Shown piece by piece: positions 11,153-22,018 of a DNA stretch of 64,000 nt. Both the position numbers and the translations under genes were made by a program. Under the pieces are notes generated by a model. It saw only the letters and a program-made list of their open reading frames with translations, ran no database searches and was not told where the DNA came from. Origin of the DNA: Gonocerus acuteangulatus (Eukaryota > Arthropoda > Insecta > Hemiptera > Coreidae); contig OX328126.1 in NCBI GenBank assembly GCA_946811695.1, positions 82,906,467 through 82,970,466 on the forward strand, read 5' to 3'. Within the stretch, counting starts at the first letter, position 1; every line of letters begins with the position of its first letter.

Positions 11153-11758
11153 CTATTTCATTTTATTTTTGTTGATGACGTGTGGTAGTTTACAGGTTTG
11201 CTCAAATGTCATGGCCTCCTGCTCGGGTCCTGGCCTACGTCTAGATTCATTAGTATGAACTGTGGTGAGAGCTTCAAATTTCTCCCTTAATTCTCGAATT
11301 TTCCTGTCCTTCGGGTCTTTGTACTGTTCTGTCTGTGTACATGGGCTGTCTGTGTTTGGGACCAATGACACTAACCGTTCTCATAGAAACAGTTTTGTTT
11401 GAATTCCTATTGTGGTGGTTATTGGGTTGTCTCTAATGATGAGACGGCGGTCTCTCGAAAAACTTCCTTTGTTCGGAAGATGGCCAGTCCTGAACACGAG
11501 GGTATGCCGATTGGCCTGTCCAGTATTAGAGGAGTACTGGCGATAATTGCCAGAATTATTAGATCCGTAACAATCCGGCTTATGGTTATTAAAATTATAA
11601 TTATCAGAACAATGATGATTGTAACGTTGGTTGTTGTAAGGAGGACTATATGAACCATGAGGTTTAAATGGACTATGGGTCGGTTGCCAAGTGTTAAATC
11701 TTGATCGGTTGAAGTGTTTATGGGGTTTTTTATGAGTAGGTCCTTTTTTGTTGTACAA
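11153..11758 (-). pseudogene. Low-complexity Asn/His/Tyr-rich ORF remnants, possibly gag of the same LTR element
   Basis: Two minus-strand frames: 11758-11381 is rich in Asn, His, Tyr and Pro (YNNQRYNHHCSDNYNFNNHK), and 11371-11153 is charged (KDRKIRELREKFEAL). Such compositions occur in gag C-termini of insect Gypsy elements, and the position upstream of env on the same strand fits an element with pol deleted. No zinc knuckle or protease motif is visible, so this is a weak call. Confidence 0.25.
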
Positions 11759-11939
11759 ACCTTCGTATTTTCAATGTTTGTACTCAATATCTTCGGTGTT
11801 TTCGTTATGGCCTTTTAATACTTGGAGTATCTTGCTCATTATACTGTCCATTCTATATCATTCTGGTAGGGCTGGTTTACTGTATGTATTTTCAATGTTT
11901 ATACTCAATATCTTCGATGTTTTCCTTATGGTCTTCTAA

Positions 11940-13014
11940 TACTAGGAGTATTTAGCGCGAGGACATCTCGCTGCTTGGAGACTATGCATCCCTGGAACCA
12001 CCAGAACTGCTTTGTGTACTAGTGGAGCCGTTTTCCATGTGCAGACAACTGTGCAATTCGCCAGGTTATTGTGTTCATGGGTGCCCTCAGGATGTTGTCC
12101 TTTGTCTGCGTCTAAATGTTCTTCAGATTGTTCCGCATCCCTATTAGCCTTCTGATGTGTGCTGGCGCGCCATGGCAGTTTCATCTGATGTATGGACTCC
12201 GGGACAATCCGTCTGTCTGCAACAGCCTGGATAGCTTTGATGAGGTGACTAACAGCTTCTTAAATGTCAGCAGCCCTGCTATTTGTCCTGATTGGTGGCA
12301 GGCCGGAGATTACGTATTTATGGTAGCCTTGTAAAGGAGCTAAATGGAAGGGAGCTGGATGGGAGGGGGGATCTTATTAAACTCGTAGAGGACCGTACAG
12401 TGTATGAGTTGTAACCTCAGAAAAACAGCCAATCTCCAGTATGCAATCGGGTGTCTGCTAGTGCAACCACTGCAGGAGAGTAAGTCTGGAGCAAACAATC
12501 CATTTCAGCCATCTTAGTTTGAATGTGTCAGGTCTTGCAGTTGAATGTGGTTTGCATAGTCATTTTCTATTCACTGTGTGAATAAGGCTCAGGATGGGCA
12601 AGAGCACGTGTCTATGTTAAACTCCTTTGCTTTTGTATGATTGCTTTCTCCTCGGTCCATTCCAGTTGATGTAGGGCTTTGTGTAGAAGCTGGTCCAGAA
12701 GGCTGTTTTGTGGTCTCCTTTACACTGGGGTTTTATCATTTTTGGGCGCCGGTTCACACCATTTGCTTTTATCAGTGTTCGCGGTACAGGGAAATATGCC
12801 CAAAGGCATGACAGTGGAACCTCTTCAGCAATTTCCTTGATTCGTTGGCTCCTATCGAATCTGTGAATGATCTACTGATTGTTCCTCTTTTAGGTCCTCG
12901 GGACAGACGGAAGGTAATTGGGGGACAGAATATTAAACCTCACCTGTTTCAATAGGCAAACTTAACTTGGAAGGAATGTTGTTATTACTGTATTAGCATA
13001 ATTATAATTTCAAA
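11940..13014. other. No gene recognised
   Basis: Mixed-composition sequence with only short ORFs in several frames and no recognisable domain or repeat boundary. Confidence 0.5.
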
Positions 13015-13016
13015 TA

Positions 13017-13397
13017 CAGTAGAACTTGGATAATTCGAACCTCTAGGGGCCGATAAAAAAGTTCGAATTATCCAAAATTCGTATTAAAAAAGTTTGTGAA
13101 TATACAGGGGTAAAACATCGATTTTCATATTTTCACATTTTTTAAATTTAAAAAATACATACATTTTATTTACAGAAAAACAAACATTTCATAAATTGAT
13201 GATTAATTACATAAGTAATAAATAATTTATCTAGGGGGTCTCCCGTGGTCTAATGGCTAGCGCCTTGGATTCATAAGCGGGAGATGGTGGGTTCGATTCC
13301 CAACCTCCGGCAGGAATTTTATCATCCCACGGCTCGCTGGTAAAATTCCTCGCTACACCCTGGATGTCGGCGCTAATGACCTACATGTAGATGCGCC

Positions 13398-13459
<62 letters not shown>

Positions 13460-13850
13460 AGATCTAGGTACTGACTGAGTCATAACTGAATAAGAAATGA
13501 GATGGGAAGGATGGTGGAAGGGAATTCTAGGATAAAACAGGATGGTGTATGTAACTAAAACCCCTGGAAGGGAGGAACCGCGACCCACCACTTTGCATCA
13601 TCCGTATCATTGCTACATCCTTATCTTACTCTCCTGTTTACCCGAGTGGAGAATATTTTCACGAGATTTAAGATCGAACATCTCCCATTGGAGGTAAAGA
13701 CTCGTAAAAAATTCGAATTATCCAAAATTTTATTCGAATTAACCACGATTTTTTAACATTGTTTATGCCCTAAATTCTAGGGACCGAGAGAAATATTCGA
13801 ATTAACCACGGTTTCGAATTATCGAAGTTCGAATTATCCATGTTCCACTG
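13017..13850 (+). mobile_element. Pogo/Tigger-like MITE copy A, split by a SINE
   Basis: It starts CAGTAGAACTTGGATAATTC and ends in the inverted GAATTATCCATGTTCCACTG, flanked by TA at 13015-13016 and 13851-13852 as expected for pogo/Tc1-mariner insertion. The inner ends repeat GGATAATTCGAA and AATTCGAATTATCC motifs. No transposase is encoded. A tRNA-derived SINE (13236-13458) is inserted within it. It is paired in inverted orientation with copy B. Confidence 0.85.
13236..13458 (+). mobile_element. tRNA-derived SINE with 60-nt poly(A)
   Basis: The head reads like a tRNA: a box-A-like TGGTCTAATGGCTAGCG, an anticodon-like loop TTCATAA, and a perfect box B, GGTTCGATTCC. It is followed by a short unrelated body and a long poly(A) run (13399-13458). 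ATCTAGG occurs on both flanks (13229-13235, 13462-13468). The poly(A) length suggests a young insertion. It is younger than the MITE it sits in, since copy B lacks it. Confidence 0.85.
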
Positions 13851-13865
13851 TAATATTAACGAGTA

Positions 13866-14566
13866 CAGTGGAACATGGATAATTCGAAATCGTGGTTAAT
13901 TCGAATATTTCTCTCGGTCCCTAGAATTTAGGGCATAAACAATGTAAAATAATCGTGGTTAATTCGAATAAAATTTTGGATAATTCGAATTTTTGACGAG
14001 TCTTTACCTCCAATGGGAGGTGTTCCATCTTATTTTTTTTTGAAAATATTGTCCCCTCGGGTAAGGAGGATAGTATGATACGGATGAAGGCGTTCCGGGA
14101 CAAGAAGCGCGGCGGTCTCATCTATGAGAGGTAAAAAAAGTGTGTTGATTTGACATGGAATGACTCTTAGTCTAGTTCTTGGACTCTAGGAGTTCTGCAG
14201 AGTGGTGGGTCGCGCTTCCTCCCTTCCAGGGGTTGTAGTTACATACACCATCCTGTTTTATCTTAGAATTCCCTTCCACCATTCCTCCCATCTTCATTTC
14301 TTATTCAGTTATAAGAGATTCACCGCCTAGATCTGTTGTATTGTTTGTGCCTTGAATTATTTATTACATATGTACTTAATCATCAATTTATGAAATATTT
14401 GTTATTGTTTAAATAAAATGTATGTATTTTTTAAAATTAAAAGATGTGAAAATATTACAGATTCGATTTTTTACCCCTTTATTTTCAAAAACTTTTGTAA
14501 TCGAATTTTGGATAATTCGAACTTTTTTATCGGTCCCTAGAGGTTCGAATTATCCATGTTCTACTG
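13866..14566 (-). mobile_element. Pogo/Tigger-like MITE copy B, inverted relative to copy A
   Basis: Bounded by CAGTGGAACATGGATAATTC and the inverted GAATTATCCATGTTCTACTG, with TA at 13864-13865 and 14567-14568. Its interior is the reverse complement of copy A (for example, the block around 14210-14290 matches 13490-13600 inverted). Only 15 bp separate the copies. Confidence 0.85.
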
Positions 14567-14844
14567 TATCACAAACCACTTAAAATGGTTTTGAACTATT
14601 ATAATAAACATTAAAAGCCTGTTTTTGACACCTGATAAGTGTTTTTCTAACAGGCATGCTTTTTTATATTTAAATAAGTCCTTAATAATTGAATAGGCTT
14701 CAATAAAACATTTTTAAAATTAATTAACCTTCCCCAATGTAAAATTAATAATGAAAATTCATAAATATGTATTAAGTTGTAAATACCTAGACTGACTTTT
14801 AACTTTCTTGTAAATATTACTGGGCAAGTATTAATGTTTATTTA

Positions 14845-15049
14845 TTTAAATTTTAACATCCATTTATTATTAACTAAGAATTTTAGGACGGGTTATCTGT
14901 AGGTTACCATCCTTTTCTAGCCAGGATAGGGGTGATGCCTTTTCTTTTTTCGAAAGAAAAGCCACTGCCCCTAGTGGGAATCGAATCCACGACCTTTGGC
15001 ACGAAGGGTTAAGTGCTCACGCCTTAATCCTCACGGCCACCGGGTCTCC
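14845..15049 (-). mobile_element. tRNA-derived SINE family S1, copy 1
   Basis: On the minus strand, a tRNA-like head starts GGAGACCCGGTGGCCGTGAG and has box B GATTCGATTCC. The body follows with the hairpin CTTTTCTTTCGAAAAAAGAAAAG and then GGTAACCTACAGATAACCCG. It ends in an AT-rich tail shared with other copies. Confidence 0.8.
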
Positions 15050-15435
15050 ATATTTAGTTTTTATGATCAAATGGGTGGGTTTCATTCCTTGTTTGCACCA
15101 AAAACTTATAAAATACCCTAAGAAGTTGTATCTAGTAAAAACTGAACATATCCACTTTTTGGGTGTTTACCTTCCCTGTGGGTAAATACCCAATTTATAT
15201 TTACCTTCCCACTTTGTATTTACCCAGCCCATATCACTGGCACAAGTAGGATCGAAATTATGTTATGATGTCACCTAGAGTGCTAACGTGATATTACAGA
15301 ACATTGAGATCAGTTCACTAATCAGAATAGAATTGTTCATTTATTATCATAGTCACTCCCTGTTCCTACAATGCCAACCACTTAGAGATTCTTTTCATGA
15401 ATTTAATGATTTTCTAGCAATCTACTGTAGTCTGT

Positions 15436-15520
15436 ACCCCCATGCAATAGAATAGAATATCCTTTATTTCCAAGAACTCCGACTTGAGACAAAGACACTT
15501 CATATAATAATACATTCAGA
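15436..15520 (-). mobile_element. LINE 3'-end fragment with TTCTA-type tail
   Basis: On the minus strand, GAAATAAAGGATATTCTATT continues into repeated TTCTA units, the usual 3' tail of several insect non-LTR elements. Only about 85 bp can be recognised. Confidence 0.5.
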
Positions 15521-16519
15521 GATTTCACTCAAGATGCCAGTGTGGATGAATCTATTTTGTAAATGGATGTGTGTGTGGAGAATGTTCGGGCTCATTAATT
15601 CAACAGAATTAGATAATATTAATATAATTAACATTAAACTCTTACTTTAATAATAATGAGAAATAGGAGCTTCGTGTGAATGAGAATTTTGTTGAGACAC
15701 CGATGCATTGGTGAAGATCCATATATTTGGAAGTAGGGTTGGTTGATGATTTGAGTTGGCTTGCTGGCTGGCTACTCCACTACTCCTTGCTTGTCAGTTG
15801 CTCGGTTTTCTACTCCATATTGACCAATATAACGTTCAGAGAGAATATGCTTGGAGCCGGAGTCCATTAAAACTTGTAGAGTTTCGACCATTTTTCACAT
15901 GACCATGACGAAATGGCCTTTGCCGGAGTATTTTCAATTTCATTAAAAGTCTTTTGCTCGGCTGGATGTTTATTAACTCCTGAGGCAGGCAATCGAACAA
16001 AACGGACCTACCAAAATTCCACTCCATTCCTATAAAGAAACAGTCCATTCCCCTAGCTCTTGTACTTCAGACATTCCCTGATCAATCCTAACTATGGTGA
16101 CCTCTAAGAGATTCTTTGCAAATTATGCATACGTTTTGCCTTTTTAACTTCTTCAAATATTATATCCATTACTTATGAATGAAAATTTCTAAAAATTAAC
16201 GACAATTTCACTTGTTATTTGCCATTTAAAGCTAATTTATGTACAATGTATAGTTACCCAGTGGATTTGTAGTCTCTTTTTGTGCATTTATTGCTTAAAA
16301 CATGAATTAATTTTGTCATCAGTAATTTATTTACTTAAACACAATTGAAGTTTTAATTTTATGAAGCTATTTAGTTGTTTTTATAAATTATCTAGTAATA
16401 ATGCATTTCTTTGCTGATTAATTTTGTACACTCTTGTATGAGTTTATGAAGTATTAATTATTGAGGTTTAAGTATATTAAGTAGATATTGAAGGATTAAG
16501 AATAAGAGAAGTTTTGAAT
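15521..16519. other. No gene recognised
   Basis: AT-rich sequence. The 70-aa minus-strand ORF at 15836-16048 has no recognisable domain. Confidence 0.5.
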
Positions 16520-16520
16520 A

Positions 16521-16890
16521 CCTGTCGGTGGAGACCGTCGTCACTGGCATCTGTGCGAGTACTGTGGGCGAGCGCTTTCGACGTAAATACGTCATTATCA
16601 AGACACTGTTAAGTTAGTACTGAACTGTGTTTGTAGTGTCAGAGTATTTATACAGGGTGGAGTGAGTTGTTTACTTCTGTGAAGGGTCGTCCAGGTAGGT
16701 TGTTTGTCTGTACTCTGTGCAGGTGTTCGTTCAGGTAATGTATTTGTTGGCTCCGTGGGTCATTGCCGTCTAAGGGTTTTCCAGGTAGTTTGTTTGTCTG
16801 TACTCTGTGCAGGTGGTTCGTTGTATGTTGATCTTGGAAAATGTGATTTTATGTTTAACTTTCTTAGTGACGACGGTCTCCACCTACAGG
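16521..16890. mobile_element. 370-bp MITE with 25-bp terminal inverted repeats and TA duplication
   Basis: The left end CCTGTCGGTGGAGACCGTCG and the right end are inverted copies over 25 bp with one mismatch. TA flanks both sides (16519-16520, 16891-16892), pointing to a Tc1/mariner-type mobiliser. Inside is a direct repeat of about 45 bp (TTTGTCTGTACTCTGTGCAG at about 16703 and 16792). No coding capacity. Confidence 0.85.
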
Positions 16891-17247
16891 TATGACAACA
16901 GTATATTTACTGGCGGACCTAACCCCTTAGATTATTTACTTAGAAGTTTTGAATATAGTTGTTGAAGATGGATCTCCTCATGGGACATTGGCTAGCTTGT
17001 CCGATTCCCATGGTAAGATTTGCATTTCCTTCTTGTAGGATGTAGAGTGGATTTTTATAAAGGGTGGAAAACTGTAGATAGCCCGGCACTGATGGCCTAA
17101 GATACAGATGCACTGTAATAAAACAAGGAACAACTTAGCTTTGAAGCATGTAATTTGAAGGTGCGTGTGGGGAAGGATCATTTTTTCTTGAAGTAATTAG
17201 CAGCAGTTGTTTGCCAAAATTGTTTAAAATATACATATACTTATATT

Positions 17248-17286
17248 TGGGACGTTTCGAACTTGTTCAGGTTCATCATCTGATAA
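17248..17286 (-). ncRNA. Degenerate hammerhead-like core
   Basis: On the minus strand: GATGATGAACC, a loop, then GTTCGAAACGTCC. The 3' core GAAAC-GUC and the paired stem GAAC/GTTC are present, but the 5' core reads CAGATGA rather than CUGANGA. Probably the decayed end of a Penelope-like element. Confidence 0.35.
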
Positions 17287-17289
17287 AAT

Positions 17290-18326
17290 AAAATTAAAAT
17301 GAAGAGTCAGGATGGAACTTCTATGTTTTTTTTTTTTTTTAAATTAACCGTGCATCTTCTGCTATGGTCATTAGCACCGTCGTCGTAATTCTATGTTACC
17401 TATAACTATACAAATTCAATAAATGAGGTATAAAATAATATATGAATATAGCATATTCACGCCGAGCATAACTAAAAAATGTGTAAACTTTTTCACACTT
17501 CCCATCTGTTTGGAGAAAAATTGTATCATTATCTTTATTTGTTTAATTACTTTCCTTATTAGGTGGTATCTCATCAATATACGTTAATAATATACGATGG
17601 CAGTAATAATTATCAGGACTTTAGAAGAGAAACACAGACGCTGGTTGTTGGGAAATCGAAGTCAAGTCAAGAAGTTGAGAAATTGCTTCAGGATAGAAGA
17701 ATGTTTACTCTATGGAATGCTAATTCATAAACCTCATTCAATTGAAATTCAATGTTTTAATGATAATTTATACGATCGATTTATGGGAGGGGAGTTTCAG
17801 ACCCGGGATTCGCCTGTAGCAGATGGAATTAAGGGTGCATTCAACCGCGGGAGGTCATGGGCACAAGTGGATGGTTGTCGCTACTATGGATAGGATAGGA
17901 AGGATGTGTCGGGAGAAGGTAACCAGGTAAGTACTGTGTCCCGGTAAGGGCGCTTCCTTGAACCTGGGGGATACCGACTAGGTACTTGGCCTTAGCTGTT
18001 CCACTGAGACGGAGAGAAGGTGTTCGGTACTGAGCCGTAGCCGTTCCTCGAAGCGGGAGTGAGAGGGGTGAGGAAATAAATAAACATCCCAAGGTATTGA
18101 CTAGAGTTGGGGGGAGTAGAAGTCGGGAGTGTAGTGACTGGAGGCTGGCGTGACCACTGAGTAGATCTAGACGGCGGGCTTCGTGCTTTGTCCAGAGAGA
18201 GAGCCAGTAGCTAGGTCTTGCTGGAGCGCAGGTTGCTTGATCCTGAGTGCATTGTTGGAGGCTGGTCTTGAGAGAGCTGGAGTGTCCTGGAGAGAGCGCC
18301 GTAGCGGAATGTCTCTGCTCTGGCTT
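17290..18326. other. No gene recognised
   Basis: Contains a T-run at 17326-17340 and a 98-aa plus-strand ORF (17597-17893) without recognisable features. The part from 17900 is G-rich. Confidence 0.45.
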
Positions 18327-19010
18327 TTTTTGGATTGATTAAATAAGATAAGTTAAAAGGGACAGTGAGAGGGGAGGGGGAAAACTAAAGATAGAGAACA
18401 GTATATACCTATGAACTAATGACTAATCTAATCTAAAAACTAATGAATCCTATAATTTGGAGTGAGAGCGCAGGGCGTCGTGGAGGGTGACCAGTGATTC
18501 GTCGATTTGTAGATAGGACATCCAGCTCAACAAGGCGTAGTAGGCTACTCGAACCAACATTTACTATAGTACGCTACTTGATACCACTTAGATCAAAATT
18601 TACTGAAGCTAACCAGGATAAGTGGTATCGTTTGTCGTGAGGATAGATAGCGGGGCAAGAAATAGAGACAGTCGGAGAGGAGATTTAGATTGAAACTAGG
18701 TTGTGTTTTGTGTTGTGTTGTGTGATGCTGTTATAGAGAGACACAGAATAGTGAGACAGTAGTCGAGAAAGAGTTGGAGAGGGGGACAACAACACAGATG
18801 TCATGTGGGAGTTGAGAGGATGGAGGCTAGTGGCTATAGACGTCTTGAAGACGGACGGCTGACTTGGTCCCCTGCAATCTGTCAGGCCGGCTGGGGGGGG
18901 GGGGGGGTGATGCTATTAAATAAGGGGTTTTGCGAGTGCTGGATTGAGTCGAATAACTTTACGTGTCTTCGTTTGATAAAGGAGGTAATCCTCGGGATTT
19001 CAAGAGGATA
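18327..19010 (-). mobile_element. Jockey-like LINE, copy 0: RT C-terminus and 3' UTR only
   Basis: On the minus strand, the last ~60 codons of the RT ORF (about 19005-18825, matching copy 1's C-terminal region with substitutions) are followed by a 3' UTR. That 3' UTR closely resembles copy 1's and ends in a short A-run at 18333-18327. The copy is strongly 5'-truncated. A G-run (18893-18907) interrupts the coding part. Confidence 0.75.
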
Positions 19011-19022
19011 GGACATCCAGCT

Positions 19023-19372
19023 CGTAGATAGGACATCCAGCTCAACAAGGCGTAGTAGGCTACTCGAACCAACATTTACTGTAGTATACTATATGATGTC
19101 ACTTAGATCAAAATTACTGAAGCTAACCAGGAGAAGTGGCATCGTTTGTCGTGAGAATAGATAGCGGGACAAGAGAAAGATATAGTCGGAGAGGAGGTTT
19201 AAAGTTGAAAACTAAGTGACAAGAGGGTGTGTTTTGTGTGGTGTGCTATCGTGTGATAGTGTGATAGGAAAAGAGATGGAGTTAAAGGATAGACGGAGAG
19301 TAGATTAGAAAAAATAAAAGGGGGGGTAGGGAAAAACAACACAGGTGTCATGTGGGATTGATGGGACGGAGG
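19023..19372 (-). mobile_element. 3' UTR of LINE copy 1 (lacks its last ~170 bp)
   Basis: This aligns block by block with 18495-18825 of copy 0 (shared GATAGGACATCCAGCTC, ACTCGAACCAACATTTACT, GTCGTGAG). It stops where copy 0 begins, so copy 1's own 3' terminus is missing. Confidence 0.7.
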
Positions 19373-20815
19373 TTAGTGGTCAAAAATGTCTCGTAGACGT
19401 GCCCCTAGCTTGGTCCCTTGCCATCTGTCGGGACGGGAGGGGGGAGTAATGCTGTTGAACAGTGGGTTTTGAAGGTGTTGTAGTGAGTCGAAGAACTTGA
19501 TATGTCTTCGCTTTATATAAGAGGTGATCCTCGGGAGTTCAAGGGTGTCATGGATATGGTCTGACTTTGCCTTCTGAAGGGAGGTGTGTCGAACGATGTT
19601 TCTAAGGACTCCATTTTGAAAGGATTGTAGTTTCTTGATAGTGGAGGTGTGAAGGTAGCGGTAGAGAGGGTCAGCGTAGAGGAGGGCAGGACGGAGGACT
19701 CCTTTATAGATGAGTATTTTTAGTCTCAGAGAGAGGGTAGGGGAGGACAGCAAGTGTTTCAGAGAGCGGTATCTCCTACGCACTGTACCGAGCTTCTTCT
19801 GAAAGAGGGTGTTGAAAGTCATGTGTCTACCCAGGTGAACACCCAGGTATACAATTCTACGGGAAACGGGATTCTGAGTCCCGTCTATACGGAAACTCTT
19901 AGGGAGGGTCTTCTTACCGCTCTGGAAGGAGAAGATAAGGGCATCAGTCTTGCTGGGGTTGACTGTGATGTTTATTGCACTGAGTTGCGTCGAGATGGCC
20001 TGTGCGGCACGCTCTGTGTGCTCGAGTGATCTTTTGGGGTTTAGGGAGGTGCCGAAGATGGCTATGTCGTCCGCATAGGCAGCGATGATTTGGACATGTG
20101 GGTATTTCCGGCCGACGATGTCGCCAGTGTATATACAGAATAGTGTGGGCGAGAGAACAGATCCCTGCGGGACACCGCAGGGTGACGGGAATATCTCTGA
20201 GAGACTCGTACCTACTCTTACTGAGAAAGTCCGGTCTTTGAGATAGGACTGCAAGGTGTTAAAAAGTTGCTCTGGACAGTCGTGTCTCCTGAGCTTATTT
20301 AAGAGGATGTCGTGAGAGACAGAGTCGAATGCTTTAGTGCAATCGATTGAGATGAGGGAGGTGCAATGATTTTTGTGGAAACTCTTCGATAAATGGGACT
20401 GGAGCCTTGCTAGGGAGTGCTCGGTACTAAGACCTGATCGGAAACCTGTCTGTTCTGGGGGGATGAGGTTCTCATCTTCGCAGAAGTCGTTGAGGTATTT
20501 AAGAAGAATTTTCTCAAATATCTTGGACATGTGAGACAGGAGACTGGTTGGTCTGTAGTGCTCGGGCAGGAGGCCGGACTTGGCAGGTTTGAGGAGGGGG
20601 AAGACTATGGCATGTTTCCAGTCCTGTGGGAAGTGCCTGAGTCTTGGACAGGAGTTGTATAGGTGCGCTAGATAGGATAAGGCCTTGCGTGGTAACTGGC
20701 GCAATAGTACATATTGTACTTTGTCCAGCCCAGGGGATTTGTTACCCTTGGTGCGTCTGAGGATGGCCTTGAGCTGCCTCGGCGAGACAAACATGAAATT
20801 ACTTTCATGTGTCAC
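19373..20815 (-). pseudogene. LINE copy 1 ORF2: reverse transcriptase domain (480 codons open)
   Basis: Reverse transcriptase of a Jockey-clade non-LTR retrotransposon. Visible motifs: the thumb/finger region GNKSPGLDKV near residue 25, YRPTSLL near 83, motif A SIDCTKAFDSVSH near 152, motif B GVPQGSVLSPTLF near 214, and the catalytic motif C AAYADDIAIF near 242. The C-terminal region ends LGARLRDIFDH at a natural stop. All catalytic aspartates are kept. The frame stays in similarity up to about 20960, but a frameshift separates it from the endonuclease part (21222-22018), so the full ORF2 is broken. Confidence 0.9.
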
Positions 20816-21221
20816 TCGAGGAGTCGGTGTGTTCTCGGCGGCGCGGGCCTGGGAGTCCGCTGCAAGGTGAGTCGCAATGATCTCAGCTTGTTCCGCTTCA
20901 TCGAGCGCGGCGCCCTGGGCGTGGAGTCTGACTGTGTTACCCTTTTTGGATACACGGGTCTTTACCAGTTTCCAGAACTTAGGTGGTCACCGTGAGTGCT
21001 CACTAGTGTGTCGTGCCAGATAGACATTTTCCACTGCCTCATGAGGGAGCGGATTTGGGTGGTGAGGGAATTTATGACCGGTTTTAGGAGGGGGTTTCGG
21101 GTGCGGTAACAGTTGTTGGTCAGGTTGTGACGTGACTGGATGAGGGCTAGGATGTGTCTGGGAGGGACTCGTAGGTTGGGTGGGGCTGGGGCGAACTTTG
21201 GGATAGACAGGTCTGCGGCTT

Positions 21222-22018
21222 CTATGATTTTTGATGTAAGGCCCTTATGGTCTCTTCCAAGGTATCAGTATCGCTGATGACTGCGTACTCTGGGGTGAAC
21301 TCGTGCACAAGGGATTGGAATTCCTTCCAGTCTGCCTTATGGAACGAGTAGTTGGTCTTCCTGGGGCGGGGCACCTTACCGTACAGCTCATAAAGAACTG
21401 GCCGGTGGTCGGAGGTGAGAAAGTCCAGTCCGGAACATTTACTCACGATGTGGGGAACCTGAGTGAGGAGGAGGTCCAGAGTGGACACTATTGCTGGTGA
21501 ATTTACATTTACTACTTGGCGCCTATAGGTGTAAACGTTTGGGTGTATGACTGTGAAACGAGTTTTCGTTATCGCAGTCCCCGGGGGTGAGGTTTGAGCG
21601 TTGTTCCAAGCAGGGTGTTTGGCGTTCAGACCACCTACTATAATGTGGCGCCTGTCTGCCTCAGCAGCGGCTAACAGGGCTTTAAGTAAAGGCCGGTGAT
21701 TGAGTAAGTCTGCTTGTTAAACTTGACTTTTATCATGACGACACTGATTCGGTAGGGTTTGGGGTTTATGAGCGGTTCGATGACCGTATGGGGTGTGCCA
21801 TACTTAATTAGTATGGCTACTCCTCCGGCGTTGTCGTCCGGAGCAATGTCGTCACGAATGGTCACATAGCCAAGCATGTGAAAGTGTTGGTCTGATTTAA
21901 GTCTCGTGTCAGTTAACACGGCTATGGTTGGGGAGTGTGTGGACAGGAGTAGATGTAAATCATCTAGACGGGACATGACACCGTTTGTGTTGAAATTCAA
22001 AATACTGTTACTTATCAT
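21222..22018 (-). pseudogene. LINE copy 1 ORF2: APE endonuclease, frameshifted
   Basis: The N-terminal part (22018-21671) starts MISNSILNFNTNGV and includes LTDTRL and GGVAILI. The C-terminal part (21488-21222) has LDFLTSDHRPVLYEL. At least one indel between 21671 and 21500 splits them. The metal-binding glutamate usually found as TET is Asp here (TDT); copy 3 has the same change, so it is lineage-specific rather than random decay. The start codon overlaps the ORF1 stop by a few bases (22008-22018), the arrangement used for reinitiation in LINEs. Confidence 0.8.

Noticed and set aside
13236..13310. tRNA-like sequence with box A, a CAT-containing anticodon-like loop and box B
   Set aside because: No proper acceptor stem, and it is followed by a SINE body and a 60-nt poly(A); it is a SINE head, not a tRNA gene.
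13373..13591. 72-aa minus-strand ORF with a long Phe run
   Set aside because: It is the translation of the SINE poly(A) and flanking MITE sequence.
17597..17893. 98-aa plus-strand ORF
   Set aside because: No domain, no homologous pattern, no nearby splice-compatible exon; kept as non-genic.
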